Assembly: GCA_905198475.1 (NCBI GenBank)
Contig: CAJKCQ010000001.1
Coordinates: 1-64,000, forward strand
Direction of reading: 5' to 3'
Length of the DNA: 64,000 nt
DNA from: an uncultured Sutterella sp.
Lineage (GTDB): Bacteria > Pseudomonadota > Gammaproteobacteria > Burkholderiales > Burkholderiaceae_F
Shown here in pieces: positions 32,104-42,798 of the stretch (its first letter is position 1; every line of letters starts with the position of its first letter). The notes beneath the pieces were generated by a model, which saw only the letters and a list, made by a program, of their open reading frames with translations, was not told where the DNA came from and ran no database searches. The translations under genes and the position numbers were made by a program.

Positions 32104-32412
32104 TCAGACGTCAGAATCCCGGCTCGCGTCCACGCGTTCCCGGAGGCCCTTGCCGGCCTTGAAGAACACTGTGAAGCGGGCGCGGACAGCAACAGCCGAA
32201 CCATCCTGAGGATTGCGGCCGACGCGTTCCGGACGGTATTTCAGTCCGAAGGAGCCGAATCCGCGAATCTCGATGCGGCTGCCTTCCACGAGCGTCCGGC
32301 TCATCGTGTCGATGATCACGGCCGCCGCGTCCATGCAGTCGCGCTCACGGAACGTCGGAAGGCGCCCGTAGAGCTCAGAGAGCAGTTCGGATTTGGTCAT
32401 GGAATTACCCAT
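32104..32412 (-). CDS. ihfB: Integration host factor beta subunit
   Basis: A 102-residue DNA-bending protein (heterodimer with IhfA). It has MTKSELLSELYGRLPTF at the start, the beta-arm GFGSFGLKYRPERVGRNPQDG with the conserved Pro (NPQDG) and the FKAGKGLRERV end. I start at ATG 32412 because AGGAGG precedes it by six bases; ATG 32400 (MTKSE) is the alternative. It lies downstream of rpsA, the usual rpsA-ihfB pair. Confidence 0.95.
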   Translation of the reverse strand: MGNSMTKSELLSELYGRLPTFRERDCMDAAAVIIDTMSRTLVEGSRIEIRGFGSFGLKYRPERVGRNPQDGSAVAVRARFTVFFKAGKGLRERVDASRDSDV

Positions 32413-32433
32413 GGTTGCCTCCTCTGACTCTGA

Positions 32434-34128
32434 TTACTTCTGCTCGAGCTTGGCCTTGAGCAGAGCACCGAGGTTCGTCGTGCCGGTGGAGGAACCAGCG
32501 TCGGCGTTGACGCGGTCAAGCGCAACGCGGGCCTCGGCAGCGTCCTTCGCCTTGATGGAGAGCTGGATGCTGCGGTTCTTGCGGTCGAGGCTGATCACGG
32601 CCGCTTCGACTTCCTGGCCAACGGAGAGGACGGTGGAGGCGTCTTCAACGCGGTCCGTGGAGATCTCGGAGGCGCGGAGATAGCCTTCGACGTCGTTGCC
32701 GAGGTCGATCACGGCGCCCTTGGCGTCAACCGACTTGACGGTGCCCTTGACGACGGCGCCCTTCTCATGGGTCGAGGCGAACGTGCCGAACGGATCGCCG
32801 CCGAGCTGCTTGATGCCGAGGCTGATGCGCTCGCGGTCGGTGTCGATGGCGAGGACCATGGCTTCGACTTCGTCGCCCTTCTTGTACTGACGGACGGCTT
32901 CCTCACCGGACTCGTTCCAGGAGAGGTCGGAGAGGTGCACGAGGCCGTCGATGCCGCCCGGCAGGCCAATGAACACGCCGAAGTCGGTGATCGACTTGAT
33001 CTGGCCCTGAACGCGGTCGCCCTTCTTGTGGGACTGGGCGAATTCGTTCCAGGGATTCGGCTTGCACTGCTTCATGCCGAGGCTGATGCGGCGGCGGTCT
33101 TCGTCGATGTCGAGAACCATGACTTCGACTTCATCGCCGAGCTGCACGACCTTGCGCGGATCGACGTTCTTGTTCGTCCAATCCATTTCGGAGACGTGCA
33201 CGAGGCCTTCGATGCCGGCCTCGACTTCAACGAACGCACCGTAGTCGGTGATGTTCGTGACCTTGCCGAAGAGGCGGGTGCCCTTCGGGTAGCGACGGGC
33301 GATGCCGATCCACGGATCTTCGCCGAGCTGCTTGAGGCCGAGGGAGACGCGGCTCTTTTCCTTGTCGAACTTGAGGACCTTGGCGGTGATTTCCTGGCCG
33401 ACCTGAACGACTTCGCTCGGGTGGCGGACGCGGCGCCAGGCGAGGTCGGTGATGTGCAGCAGGCCGTCGATGCCGCCGAGATCAACGAACGCACCGTAGT
33501 CGGTGATGTTCTTGACGATGCCCTTGACGATGGCGCCTTCCTGGAGCGTCTCGAGGAGCTTCGCGCGTTCTTCGCCCATGTTGGCTTCGACGACGGCGCG
33601 GCGCGAGACGACCACGTTGTTGCGCTTGCGGTCAAGCTTGATGACCTTGAACTCGAAGGTCTTGCCTTCGTACGGCGTCGTGTCCTTGACCGGACGGGTG
33701 TCGACGAGCGAGCCCGGGAGGAAGGCGCGGATGCCGTTGGTCATGACGGTGAGGCCGCCCTTGACCTTGCCCGTGACGGTGCCGGTGACGAGTTCGCCGG
33801 ATTCGAGCGCCTGCTCGAGGTTCATCCAGGCGGCGAGGCGCTTGGCCTTGTCGCGCGAAAGGATCGTGTCGCCGTAGCCGTTTTCGACGGACTCGATGGC
33901 GACGGAGACGAAGTCGCCCGGCTTGACGGTCACTTCGCCGTGATCATCCTTGAACTCATCGATAGGCACGTAGGCTTCGCTCTTCAGGCCGGCGTTCACG
34001 ACGACGAAGTTGTAGTCGACGCGGACGACTTCAGCGGTGATGACTTCACCCTGACGCATTTCCTGGCTGGCGAGGCTCTGCTCAAAGAGCTCGGCGAAGG
34101 ATTCGGGCTTGTTGGTTTCGTTGGACAT
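32434..34128 (-). CDS. rpsA: 30S ribosomal protein S1
   Basis: 564 residues; binds mRNA on the 30S subunit. Six S1 (OB-fold) repeats are visible, each with a variant of [17 protein letters not shown] (for example [20 protein letters not shown] and [20 protein letters not shown]). The first two are divergent and dock on the ribosome. Length is close to E. coli (557). Start ATG 34128 follows the terminator-like hairpin that separates it from cmk, so it may have its own promoter in addition to readthrough. Confidence 0.97.
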   Translation of the reverse strand: MSNETNKPESFAELFEQSLASQEMRQGEVITAEVVRVDYNFVVVNAGLKSEAYVPIDEFKDDHGEVTVKPGDFVSVAIESVENGYGDTILSRDKAKRLAAWMNLEQALESGELVTGTVTGKVKGGLTVMTNGIRAFLPGSLVDTRPVKDTTPYEGKTFEFKVIKLDRKRNNVVVSRRAVVEANMGEERAKLLETLQEGAIVKGIVKNITDYGAFVDLGGIDGLLHITDLAWRRVRHPSEVVQVGQEITAKVLKFDKEKSRVSLGLKQLGEDPWIGIARRYPKGTRLFGKVTNITDYGAFVEVEAGIEGLVHVSEMDWTNKNVDPRKVVQLGDEVEVMVLDIDEDRRRISLGMKQCKPNPWNEFAQSHKKGDRVQGQIKSITDFGVFIGLPGGIDGLVHLSDLSWNESGEEAVRQYKKGDEVEAMVLAIDTDRERISLGIKQLGGDPFGTFASTHEKGAVVKGTVKSVDAKGAVIDLGNDVEGYLRASEISTDRVEDASTVLSVGQEVEAAVISLDRKNRSIQLSIKAKDAAEARVALDRVNADAGSSTGTTNLGALLKAKLEQK

Positions 34129-34206
34129 TGTTGGAAACAAAGGATTAAGCACGCCCGCGGGCTCGGGCCGGATGAAAAAAACGGCCGGAGGCGGGCGGAG
34201 TTGAAG

Positions 34207-34243
34207 AAAATTCGGCGGCCACCCGTTCGGGCCGCCGCCGAAG
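34207..34243 (-). terminator. Attenuator-like hairpin between cmk and rpsA
   Basis: On the minus strand TTCGGCGGCGGCC pairs (with a bulge) with GGCCGCCGAA, then TTTTCTTC. It probably limits readthrough from serC-cmk into rpsA. Confidence 0.6.
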
Positions 34244-34264
34244 AAATGTGTATGTTACAGCAAC

Positions 34265-34930
34265 TTAGCGCGCAAGTCGCCACCAGTCGAGCACTTTTTT
34301 GACGACCTCCTCAATGCCCATGTCGGAGGTGTCGAGTTCGCGGGCGTCCGCGGCGGGTTTGAGCGGGGCGGCGGTGCGCTCGCGGTCGCGTCGGTCGCGC
34401 TCCTCGAGGTCGCGCGTCAGGGCCGCGCGGTCGGCCTTTTCGCCGCGCGACTCAAGCTGCCGGGCGCGGCGCTCGGCGCGCACCGCGGCCGAGGCGGTCA
34501 TGAAGACCTTGAGGGGCGCCTCGGGGAAGACCACCGTGCCCATGTCGCGGCCGTCGGCGACGAGCCCCGGGGCGACGGCGGCGTTGCGCTGCAGGTCAAA
34601 GAGCGCCGCACGCACGCCCGGCACCGCGGCCACCTTCGAGGCGGCGACCCCGACCTCTTCGGTGCGGATCACGCGGCCGACGTCGCGGCCCTCCAGCCAC
34701 ACGCTTCCCTCGCGGAAGACGGGTCTGAGGCTGCGCGCGACGGCTTCGAGCGCGGCCGGGTCGGCGAAGTCCGCCTTCGCCTCGAGGGCGGCCAGGGCGG
34801 CGAGCCGATAGAGCGAGCCGCTGTCGAGGTAGTGAAATCCGAGCGCGGCTGCGACGCGCTCGGCGATGGTGCCCTTGCCGCTCGCGGCCGGGCCGTCGAT
34901 GGTGATGACGGGAACGTTCACTTCGTTCAT
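34265..34930 (-). CDS. cmk: Cytidylate kinase
   Basis: 221 residues; phosphorylates CMP/dCMP with ATP. It has P-loop TIDGPAASGKGT, the HYLDSGSLYRLAAL motif, VADGRDMGTVVFPEA and the lid arginines RDRRDRERTAAPLKPA. Its ATG overlaps the serC stop by four bases (ATGA), so it is translationally coupled to serC. The usual intervening aromatic genes (pheA, aroA and others in Burkholderiales) are missing. Confidence 0.96.
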   Translation of the reverse strand: MNEVNVPVITIDGPAASGKGTIAERVAAALGFHYLDSGSLYRLAALAALEAKADFADPAALEAVARSLRPVFREGSVWLEGRDVGRVIRTEEVGVAASKVAAVPGVRAALFDLQRNAAVAPGLVADGRDMGTVVFPEAPLKVFMTASAAVRAERRARQLESRGEKADRAALTRDLEERDRRDRERTAAPLKPAADARELDTSDMGIEEVVKKVLDWWRLAR

Positions 34931-36084
34931 TTTTCTGCTTCCTTCCGAACGGGTCGGGACGCCGCCTTCGCGGGGGCGCCCGCGGCGACGGTGGTCTTCG
35001 GGGGACGTCGATGGGCGAAGTCCTTCATGAAGGCGACCAGGGCCTCGGCGCCCTCGACGGGCATGGAGTTGTACATGGAGGCGCGGATGCCGCCCACGGT
35101 GCGGTGACCCGCGAGGTTCGCGAGTCCCGCGGCCGCGGCCTCGCGCACGAAGACCGGGGTGAGCGATTCGTCGCGCAGGCGGAAGACCACGTTCACGCGG
35201 CTCCGCGAGCCCGGCGCGACGTGGCAGACGTAGCTCTCGGACATCTCGTCGATCGCGTCGTAGACCATCTTGGAGCGCACGCGGGCGAGTTCGTCCATCT
35301 TCGCCACACCGCCCTGGGATTCGATCCACTGCGCCATCAGGCCCGCGACGTAGAGCTGGAAGACCGGGGGCGTGTTGGGAATGCTCTCCGTGCGGCTGTA
35401 GACGCCGTAGTTGAGGAGCGTGGGGACCTCCGTGGTGGCGAGCCCGAGGAGGTCGCGCCTCAGAATCACCACGGCGAGGCCGGCGATGCCGAGGTTCTTC
35501 TGCGCCGCGGCCCAGACGAGGCCGAAGCGGGAGACGTCCACCGGACGCGTCATGAAGTTGCTCGACATGTCGCAGACGAGCGGCACGGCAGGCGTCTCTT
35601 CGAGCGTCGGGGGCGCGGGGAACTCCACGCCGTGGATCGTCTCGTTGTCGCAGTACGCGCAGTAGCTCGTTTCGGGAATCACCTCGAGCTCGGCGTCGTC
35701 GGGCGCGCGCGTGCCCGACCCCGAGAAGGCGGTCTGCACGCGGCCGAAGCGCAGCGCCTCCTTCGCGGCCGCCTTGCTCCAGGCGCCCGTGATGATGTAG
35801 GTCGAAAGCGTGCCCGCGCCGAGCAGATTCATCGGCACCATGGCGAACTGCATGCGTCCGCCCCCCGGGCAGAAGAGCACGTCGTAGTTGTCCGGCACCG
35901 AGAGGAGCGAGCGGATGCGCGCGCGCAGGTCCCGCATCAGGGCGGCGACTTCGGGGCCTCGATGACTTGCCTCGAGGATCGAGCAGCCGCATCCGCCGTA
36001 GTCGAGCAGTTCCGTCTGAATCCGGCGCAGCACGCGTTCGGGGAGCATCGCGGGACCGGGAGCAAAGTTGTAGGGACGCGCCAT
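34927..36084 (-). CDS. serC: Phosphoserine aminotransferase
   Basis: A 385-residue PLP enzyme making phosphoserine from phosphohydroxypyruvate and serving vitamin B6 synthesis. Motifs: YNFAPGPAMLPERVL at the start, HRGPEV, LFCPGGGRMQFAMVPMNLL, and the PLP-lysine region WAAAQKNLGIAGLAVV. The HRTVGGIRASMYNSMP segment is the usual end of the fold. A 30-residue Ala/Lys/Arg tail beyond it is extra. Start ATG 36084. It lies between gyrA and cmk, overlapping cmk. Confidence 0.95.
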   Translation of the reverse strand: MARPYNFAPGPAMLPERVLRRIQTELLDYGGCGCSILEASHRGPEVAALMRDLRARIRSLLSVPDNYDVLFCPGGGRMQFAMVPMNLLGAGTLSTYIITGAWSKAAAKEALRFGRVQTAFSGSGTRAPDDAELEVIPETSYCAYCDNETIHGVEFPAPPTLEETPAVPLVCDMSSNFMTRPVDVSRFGLVWAAAQKNLGIAGLAVVILRRDLLGLATTEVPTLLNYGVYSRTESIPNTPPVFQLYVAGLMAQWIESQGGVAKMDELARVRSKMVYDAIDEMSESYVCHVAPGSRSRVNVVFRLRDESLTPVFVREAAAAGLANLAGHRTVGGIRASMYNSMPVEGAEALVAFMKDFAHRRPPKTTVAAGAPAKAASRPVRKEAEK

Positions 36085-36125
36085 TGCAGGGTTTCTTCCG
36101 GGTGGGGAGTGAAGTGAAGACATGC

Positions 36126-36154
36126 GGAAAGCCCGGCGGTCGGCCGGGCTTTCC
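36126..36154 (-). terminator. GC-rich hairpin after gyrA
   Basis: GAAAGCCCGGC pairs with GCCGGGCTTTC between gyrA and serC. The U-tract is short (CTTTCC), so termination may be partial. Confidence 0.55.
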
Positions 36155-36167
36155 TTTCGCTCAGATT

Positions 36168-38981
<2,814 letters not shown>

Positions 38982-39181
38982 CAGCTTCTTCCCTGAGAAA
39001 TTCTGCTTGTAGGTCCGCCGGGCGAACCGCCGTCAAAACGGGCGCCGGGACCGGAAACGGGGTATTTTATCAGTTTCACCTCCAATTCCCGACCGCCCGG
39101 CCGCCCCCGACCGCCCCTCCGCAAAGGGCCAGCGGCGCCGCGCCGACGGGCGGCATTTCCCTTTCCTTCCACAGCCTCGCA

Positions 39182-40501
39182 ATGCTTGAAGCCGACACCC
39201 TCATTGAAGCCCGCTGGGTCATTCCGGTCGCCCCGAAGGGCGCGATTCTCGAGAACACCGCCGTCGTCGTGACGCAGGGCCGCATCACGGCGCTCCTGCC
39301 GGTCGAGGAGGCGCGCCGCCTCTACGCGGCCCGCGACGTCGTCTCGCTCCCCGAGAGCGCCGTCCTCCCGGGCTTCGTGAACCTGCACTCACACGCCGCG
39401 ATGAACCTCGTGCGCGGGCTCGGTGCCGACCTCCCGCTCATGGACTGGCTCACGAAGAAGATCTGGCCCGCCGAAGGCAAGCTCATGAGCCCCGAGTTCG
39501 TGCGCGACGGCTCCTGGCTGGCGGGCCTTGAGATGGCCGCGGGCGGCGTGACGACGACGTCGGACCACTACTTCTTCCCGCGCTCGGCCGCCGAAGGCCT
39601 GCGCCGCGCGGGCCTGCGCTGCGCGGTCTCGGGCATCGTGATCGGCTTCCCCTCTGCCTGGGCCGATTCGGACGCGGCGTACCTCGAGAAGTCCGAAGCT
39701 CTCATCCGCGACCTCGCCGGGGACGAGTTCGTCCACGCCACGATCGCGCCCCATGCACCCTACACGGTCTCGGACGCCTCGCTCAAGCGCTGCGCGGAGA
39801 TCTCCGACAAGTGGGGCGTGCCGATCCACATGCACGTGAACGAAACGGCGGGCGAAGTCGCCGACAGCCTGCGCGACCACGGCGAGCGCCCGCTCGAGCG
39901 CCTGCGCCGCTGCGGGCTCCTCAACGAGCGCCTCATCGCCGTGCACAGCGTGCACGCCGACGCGGGCGACATCGCGCTCATGGCGGCGGCGAAGGCCACG
40001 GCCTGCCACTGCCCGTGCTCGAACCTCAAGCTCGCGAGCGGCTTCGCCCCCGTCGCAAAGTTCCTCGAGGCGGGCGTCAACCTCGGCATCGGCACGGACG
40101 GTGCGGCAAGCAACGACAAGCTTGACATGTTGGGTGAAACGCGGCTCGCCGCGATGCTCGCCAAGGCGGTCGCACAGGACCCGACCGCCGCTCCGGTGCA
40201 CGACATGCTCGAGGCGGCGACCTTGGGCGGCGCGCGCGCACTCCACTGGGACGATGAAATCGGCTCCATCGAGCCGGGCAAGGCCGCCGACCTCTTTGCG
40301 ATCAACCTAGCCACGCCCGAATCGCTCCCCGTACAGGACCCGGCCGCGCAGATCCTCTACTCGGCCGGACGCGAATGCATCACCCACACGTGGGTTGCGG
40401 GCCGTCAAATCATGTCGAAGGCGGTCGGCGCGCAGTTCCCCGAACTCAATGCGGCGCGAGAAGCTGTTGCCGTCGCGCATTCGTGGCAGAATCGAATTTG
40501 A
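39182..40501 (+). CDS. TRZ/ATZ-family amidohydrolase (MtaD/SAH-deaminase-like)
   Basis: A 439-residue metal-dependent deaminase. Metal ligands: HSHAAMNLVRG (NLHSHAAM), HMHVNETAGEV, a third His in IAVHSVHAD, and Asp in GIGTDGAASNDKLDM. The family includes 5'-methylthioadenosine/S-adenosylhomocysteine deaminases and chlorohydrolases; the motif set fits MtaD best, but the substrate is not certain. Start ATG 39182. In other Burkholderiales this gene is followed by ubiG and gph; here ompA-like and gph follow and ubiG is missing. Confidence 0.85.
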   Translation: MLEADTLIEARWVIPVAPKGAILENTAVVVTQGRITALLPVEEARRLYAARDVVSLPESAVLPGFVNLHSHAAMNLVRGLGADLPLMDWLTKKIWPAEGKLMSPEFVRDGSWLAGLEMAAGGVTTTSDHYFFPRSAAEGLRRAGLRCAVSGIVIGFPSAWADSDAAYLEKSEALIRDLAGDEFVHATIAPHAPYTVSDASLKRCAEISDKWGVPIHMHVNETAGEVADSLRDHGERPLERLRRCGLLNERLIAVHSVHADAGDIALMAAAKATACHCPCSNLKLASGFAPVAKFLEAGVNLGIGTDGAASNDKLDMLGETRLAAMLAKAVAQDPTAAPVHDMLEAATLGGARALHWDDEIGSIEPGKAADLFAINLATPESLPVQDPAAQILYSAGRECITHTWVAGRQIMSKAVGAQFPELNAAREAVAVAHSWQNRI

Positions 40502-40567
40502 GACGGAGCGCCCTAGAGCGTCTAATGCGCTGGGGCCTTCCGCCGGTGGGAGCGGGTTTCCCGCATT

Positions 40568-40597
40568 TTGCGGCCTGACGCCTTGTATTCCTATAAT
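40568..40597 (+). promoter_or_regulatory. Promoter of the OmpA-family gene
   Basis: TTGCGG (40568-40573), 18-bp spacer, consensus TATAAT (40592-40597). The leader would be about 150 nt, with CAGACC pairing to GGTCTG and a palindromic AAGGATCCTT beside the start codon. This long structured leader could hold translational control. Confidence 0.75.
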
Positions 40598-40756
40598 GGC
40601 GCCGAAGATTATCGTGCACCTTTCTCACCCCGGGAACGCCAGACCGGCGACCGGTGGTCTGAAGGGCGCTGCCCCCTTGCGGGATGACCTTTCGGTGCCG
40701 TCTTTTGTTAAGGACAGGCATTCATCCTCGTCCTGTTTCTTAAAAAGGATCCTTAA

Positions 40757-41425
40757 ATGAAGACTTCCGCGAAGCTTTGCGGCGTTGCCGCCGCTCTTCT
40801 TCTCGCCGCCTCCTTCGGTGCCTCCGCCGAGACGGTGAACCCCTACGTGCACAGCTCGTCGGGCCAGATCGTCAAGAACAGCACCAACCTCTGCTGGCGC
40901 ACCGGCTTCTGGACGCCCGCTCTGGCTGAAGCCATGGGCGTGAACGGCGCCGGCTGCGCCTGCGACGCCGACATCCTCGACAAGAAGGCCTGCACGGCCG
41001 TCGAGGCCCCGGTCGTCACGAAGGCCGCTGAAAAGGTGACCTTCTCCGCCGACACGCTCTTCAACTTCGACAAGGCCACGCTCAAGCCCGAAGGCCAGGC
41101 CGTCCTTGACGACCTCGTCTCGCGCATCGCCGGTGTCGACCTCGAAGTCATCGTCTCGACCGGCTACGCCGACCGCATCGGCTCCGACGCCTACAACCTG
41201 AAGCTCTCCCAGAAGCGCGCCGACGCCGTCAAGGCGTACCTCGTCAAGAAGGGTGTTGACGCCGCTCTGATCAAGTCCGAAGGCAAGGGCGAGGCCGATC
41301 CGGTCGTCAACTGCCCGAACCCCTCGAAGGCCGGTCAGATCAAGAACTTCCGCGCCCTCGTCGAGTGCCTGCAGCCCAACCGCCGCGCCGTGGTTGAAGT
41401 TGTCGGCTCCCGTCCGGCCAACTAA
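40757..41425 (+). CDS. OmpA-family outer-membrane/peptidoglycan-binding protein
   Basis: 222 residues. Signal peptide MKTSAKLCGVAAALLLAASF then GASA. There is no eight-stranded barrel; instead a short Cys-containing linker (CWRTGFW, CACDADI) leads to the OmpA C-terminal domain (TFSADTLFNFDKATLKPEGQ onward, SQKRADAVKAYLVKKGVD) with the conserved Asp and Arg for diaminopimelate binding. This architecture matches the short OmpA/RmpM-like proteins of beta-proteobacteria that often neighbour gyrA. It probably tethers the outer membrane or porin to peptidoglycan. Confidence 0.9.
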   Translation: MKTSAKLCGVAAALLLAASFGASAETVNPYVHSSSGQIVKNSTNLCWRTGFWTPALAEAMGVNGAGCACDADILDKKACTAVEAPVVTKAAEKVTFSADTLFNFDKATLKPEGQAVLDDLVSRIAGVDLEVIVSTGYADRIGSDAYNLKLSQKRADAVKAYLVKKGVDAALIKSEGKGEADPVVNCPNPSKAGQIKNFRALVECLQPNRRAVVEVVGSRPAN

Positions 41426-41472
41426 TGACTCTCCGGTGGACGCTCCGCGCGTCTGCTGAATGAAGTTCATTC

Positions 41473-41506
41473 GAGACCCCTGCCTTCGGGCGGGGGTTTT
41501 GTTTTT
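41473..41506 (+). terminator. Intrinsic terminator after the OmpA-family gene
   Basis: CCCCTGCC pairs with GGGCGGGG around a TTC loop, followed by TTTTGTTTTTTT. Confidence 0.9.
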
Positions 41507-41529
41507 TTCAGAATCCCGATACCTGCAAC

Positions 41530-42195
41530 ATGCTTCCGCGCCTCTTCCTCTTCGACCTCGACGGCACGCTCGTGGACTCCGCCCCCGATCTCGGCGGAGC
41601 CGCAAACGACATGCTCGCCGCCCGCGGGCGCCCTGAACTCCCACTCGAGGAGCTCCGCGTCCCCGCCGGGCACGGCGCTCCGGCCCTCCTCAAAAGGGCC
41701 TTCAGCATCGAGCGCGACGACCCGCGCTTCCCGGAGCTGCGCGATGAATTCCTCAGGAACTACGTCGCCCGCGGCGTCTCGCACTCGTCCGTCTATGCGG
41801 GCGTGCGCGAGCTCCTCGAAGGCCTCAGGGAAATGGGCGTCGCCTCGGGCGTCGTCACGAACAAGCCCCACGAGCTCGCCCTCAAGGTCTGCGACGAACT
41901 CGCCCTGACGCCCCTCCTCGCAACCATCGTCGGCGTCGGCATTCCCGGCACCGAGGTGAAGCCCCTGCCCGGGTCGCTCCTGAAGGCGCTCGCCGACCTC
42001 GGGGCTCAGCCCGAGGCCGCCCTCTACGCGGGCGACAGCACGACGGACGGCCTCGCCGCCCATGCCGCCGGCATGCCCTTCGCCTGGGTCTCCTGGGGGT
42101 GCCAGCCCGAAGCGCCCGAAGCGGGCGTCGCGGACTTCATCGCCCGCGAACCCGCGGATCTGCTCGTCTGGGCGATGCGTCGAGGAAAGTGCTGA
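41530..42195 (+). CDS. gph: Phosphoglycolate phosphatase
   Basis: A 221-residue HAD-family phosphatase that removes 2-phosphoglycolate formed during DNA repair. Motif I is FLFDLDGTLVDSAPDL, motif II VVTNKP, motif III Lys in GTEVKP, motif IV ALYAGDSTTDGLAA. HAD specificity is hard to read; position near ompA/gyrA and the typical opening support Gph. Start ATG 41530 immediately after the terminator of the OmpA gene. Confidence 0.85.
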   Translation: MLPRLFLFDLDGTLVDSAPDLGGAANDMLAARGRPELPLEELRVPAGHGAPALLKRAFSIERDDPRFPELRDEFLRNYVARGVSHSSVYAGVRELLEGLREMGVASGVVTNKPHELALKVCDELALTPLLATIVGVGIPGTEVKPLPGSLLKALADLGAQPEAALYAGDSTTDGLAAHAAGMPFAWVSWGCQPEAPEAGVADFIAREPADLLVWAMRRGKC

Positions 42196-42273
42196 TGCAC
42201 CGGGATGTTGTGTAGACGCCCCGGGAAACAAACGGTTGCGATGCAAAGGCGCCCCGGCGGGCGCTACTTCGCG

Positions 42274-42279
42274 TATGAT
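42274..42279 (+). promoter_or_regulatory. Probable -10 of ssrA
   Basis: TATGAT 18 bp before the predicted 5' end of tmRNA. No convincing -35 hexamer is at the expected distance. Confidence 0.5.
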
Positions 42280-42296
42280 TCCCCTCACCGAACAAC

Positions 42297-42664
42297 GGGG
42301 GCGCCTTGGTTTCGACGGGGATGCTGACGCTGAGCGGTGCATGCCGAGGGGTAGTGACCTCGTAAATCTCTGCTACAAAAACACAAACGCCAACAACAAG
42401 CGTTTCGCTCTCGCGGCCTAATCCCCGCGGGATGCTGCACTGATTTGTCTTTGGGTCAGGCAGGGTAAAACCTGCGGCAGCATCAAATTACAAAGTCTAG
42501 GAACGGCGAGTGTCTCCGGCGACGTTCCGAAATCAAGGGGACTGGGCAGCCGCTGGCCCGTCGATTGGCAAAACGGCTGTTGAGATTCAAATGATTCGAC
42601 TACGCATGTAGATCCATCAGAAAACGGTTTCCGGACGCGGGTTCAACTCCCGCCGCCTCCACCA
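42297..42664 (+). ncRNA. ssrA: Transfer-messenger RNA
   Basis: 368 nt. The ends form a tRNA-Ala-like acceptor (GGGGGCG with CGCCTCC, discriminator A and encoded CCA) with the T-arm GGGTTCAACTCCC. The tag frame at 42389-42421 encodes ANNKRFALAA then TAA; the resume Ala is GCC. It rescues stalled ribosomes together with SmpB. A terminator follows directly, and accessory DNA begins just beyond. Confidence 0.96.
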
Positions 42665-42671
42665 ATGCCTG

Positions 42672-42704
42672 CAGGCTCCGGACTTAGGTCCGGGGCCTGT
42701 TTTC
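42672..42704 (+). terminator. Intrinsic terminator of ssrA
   Basis: CAGGCTCCGGAC pairs with GTCCGGGGCCTG, followed by TTTT. Confidence 0.85.
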
Positions 42705-42798
42705 ATAACTACGAAACCCGCTTCAATTCGCGCAGCATTGTTGTTTCCCATCCGGCCTAGTGCTCCATTCCTGCGCGGCCAACCCGCGCGCAACGGCT

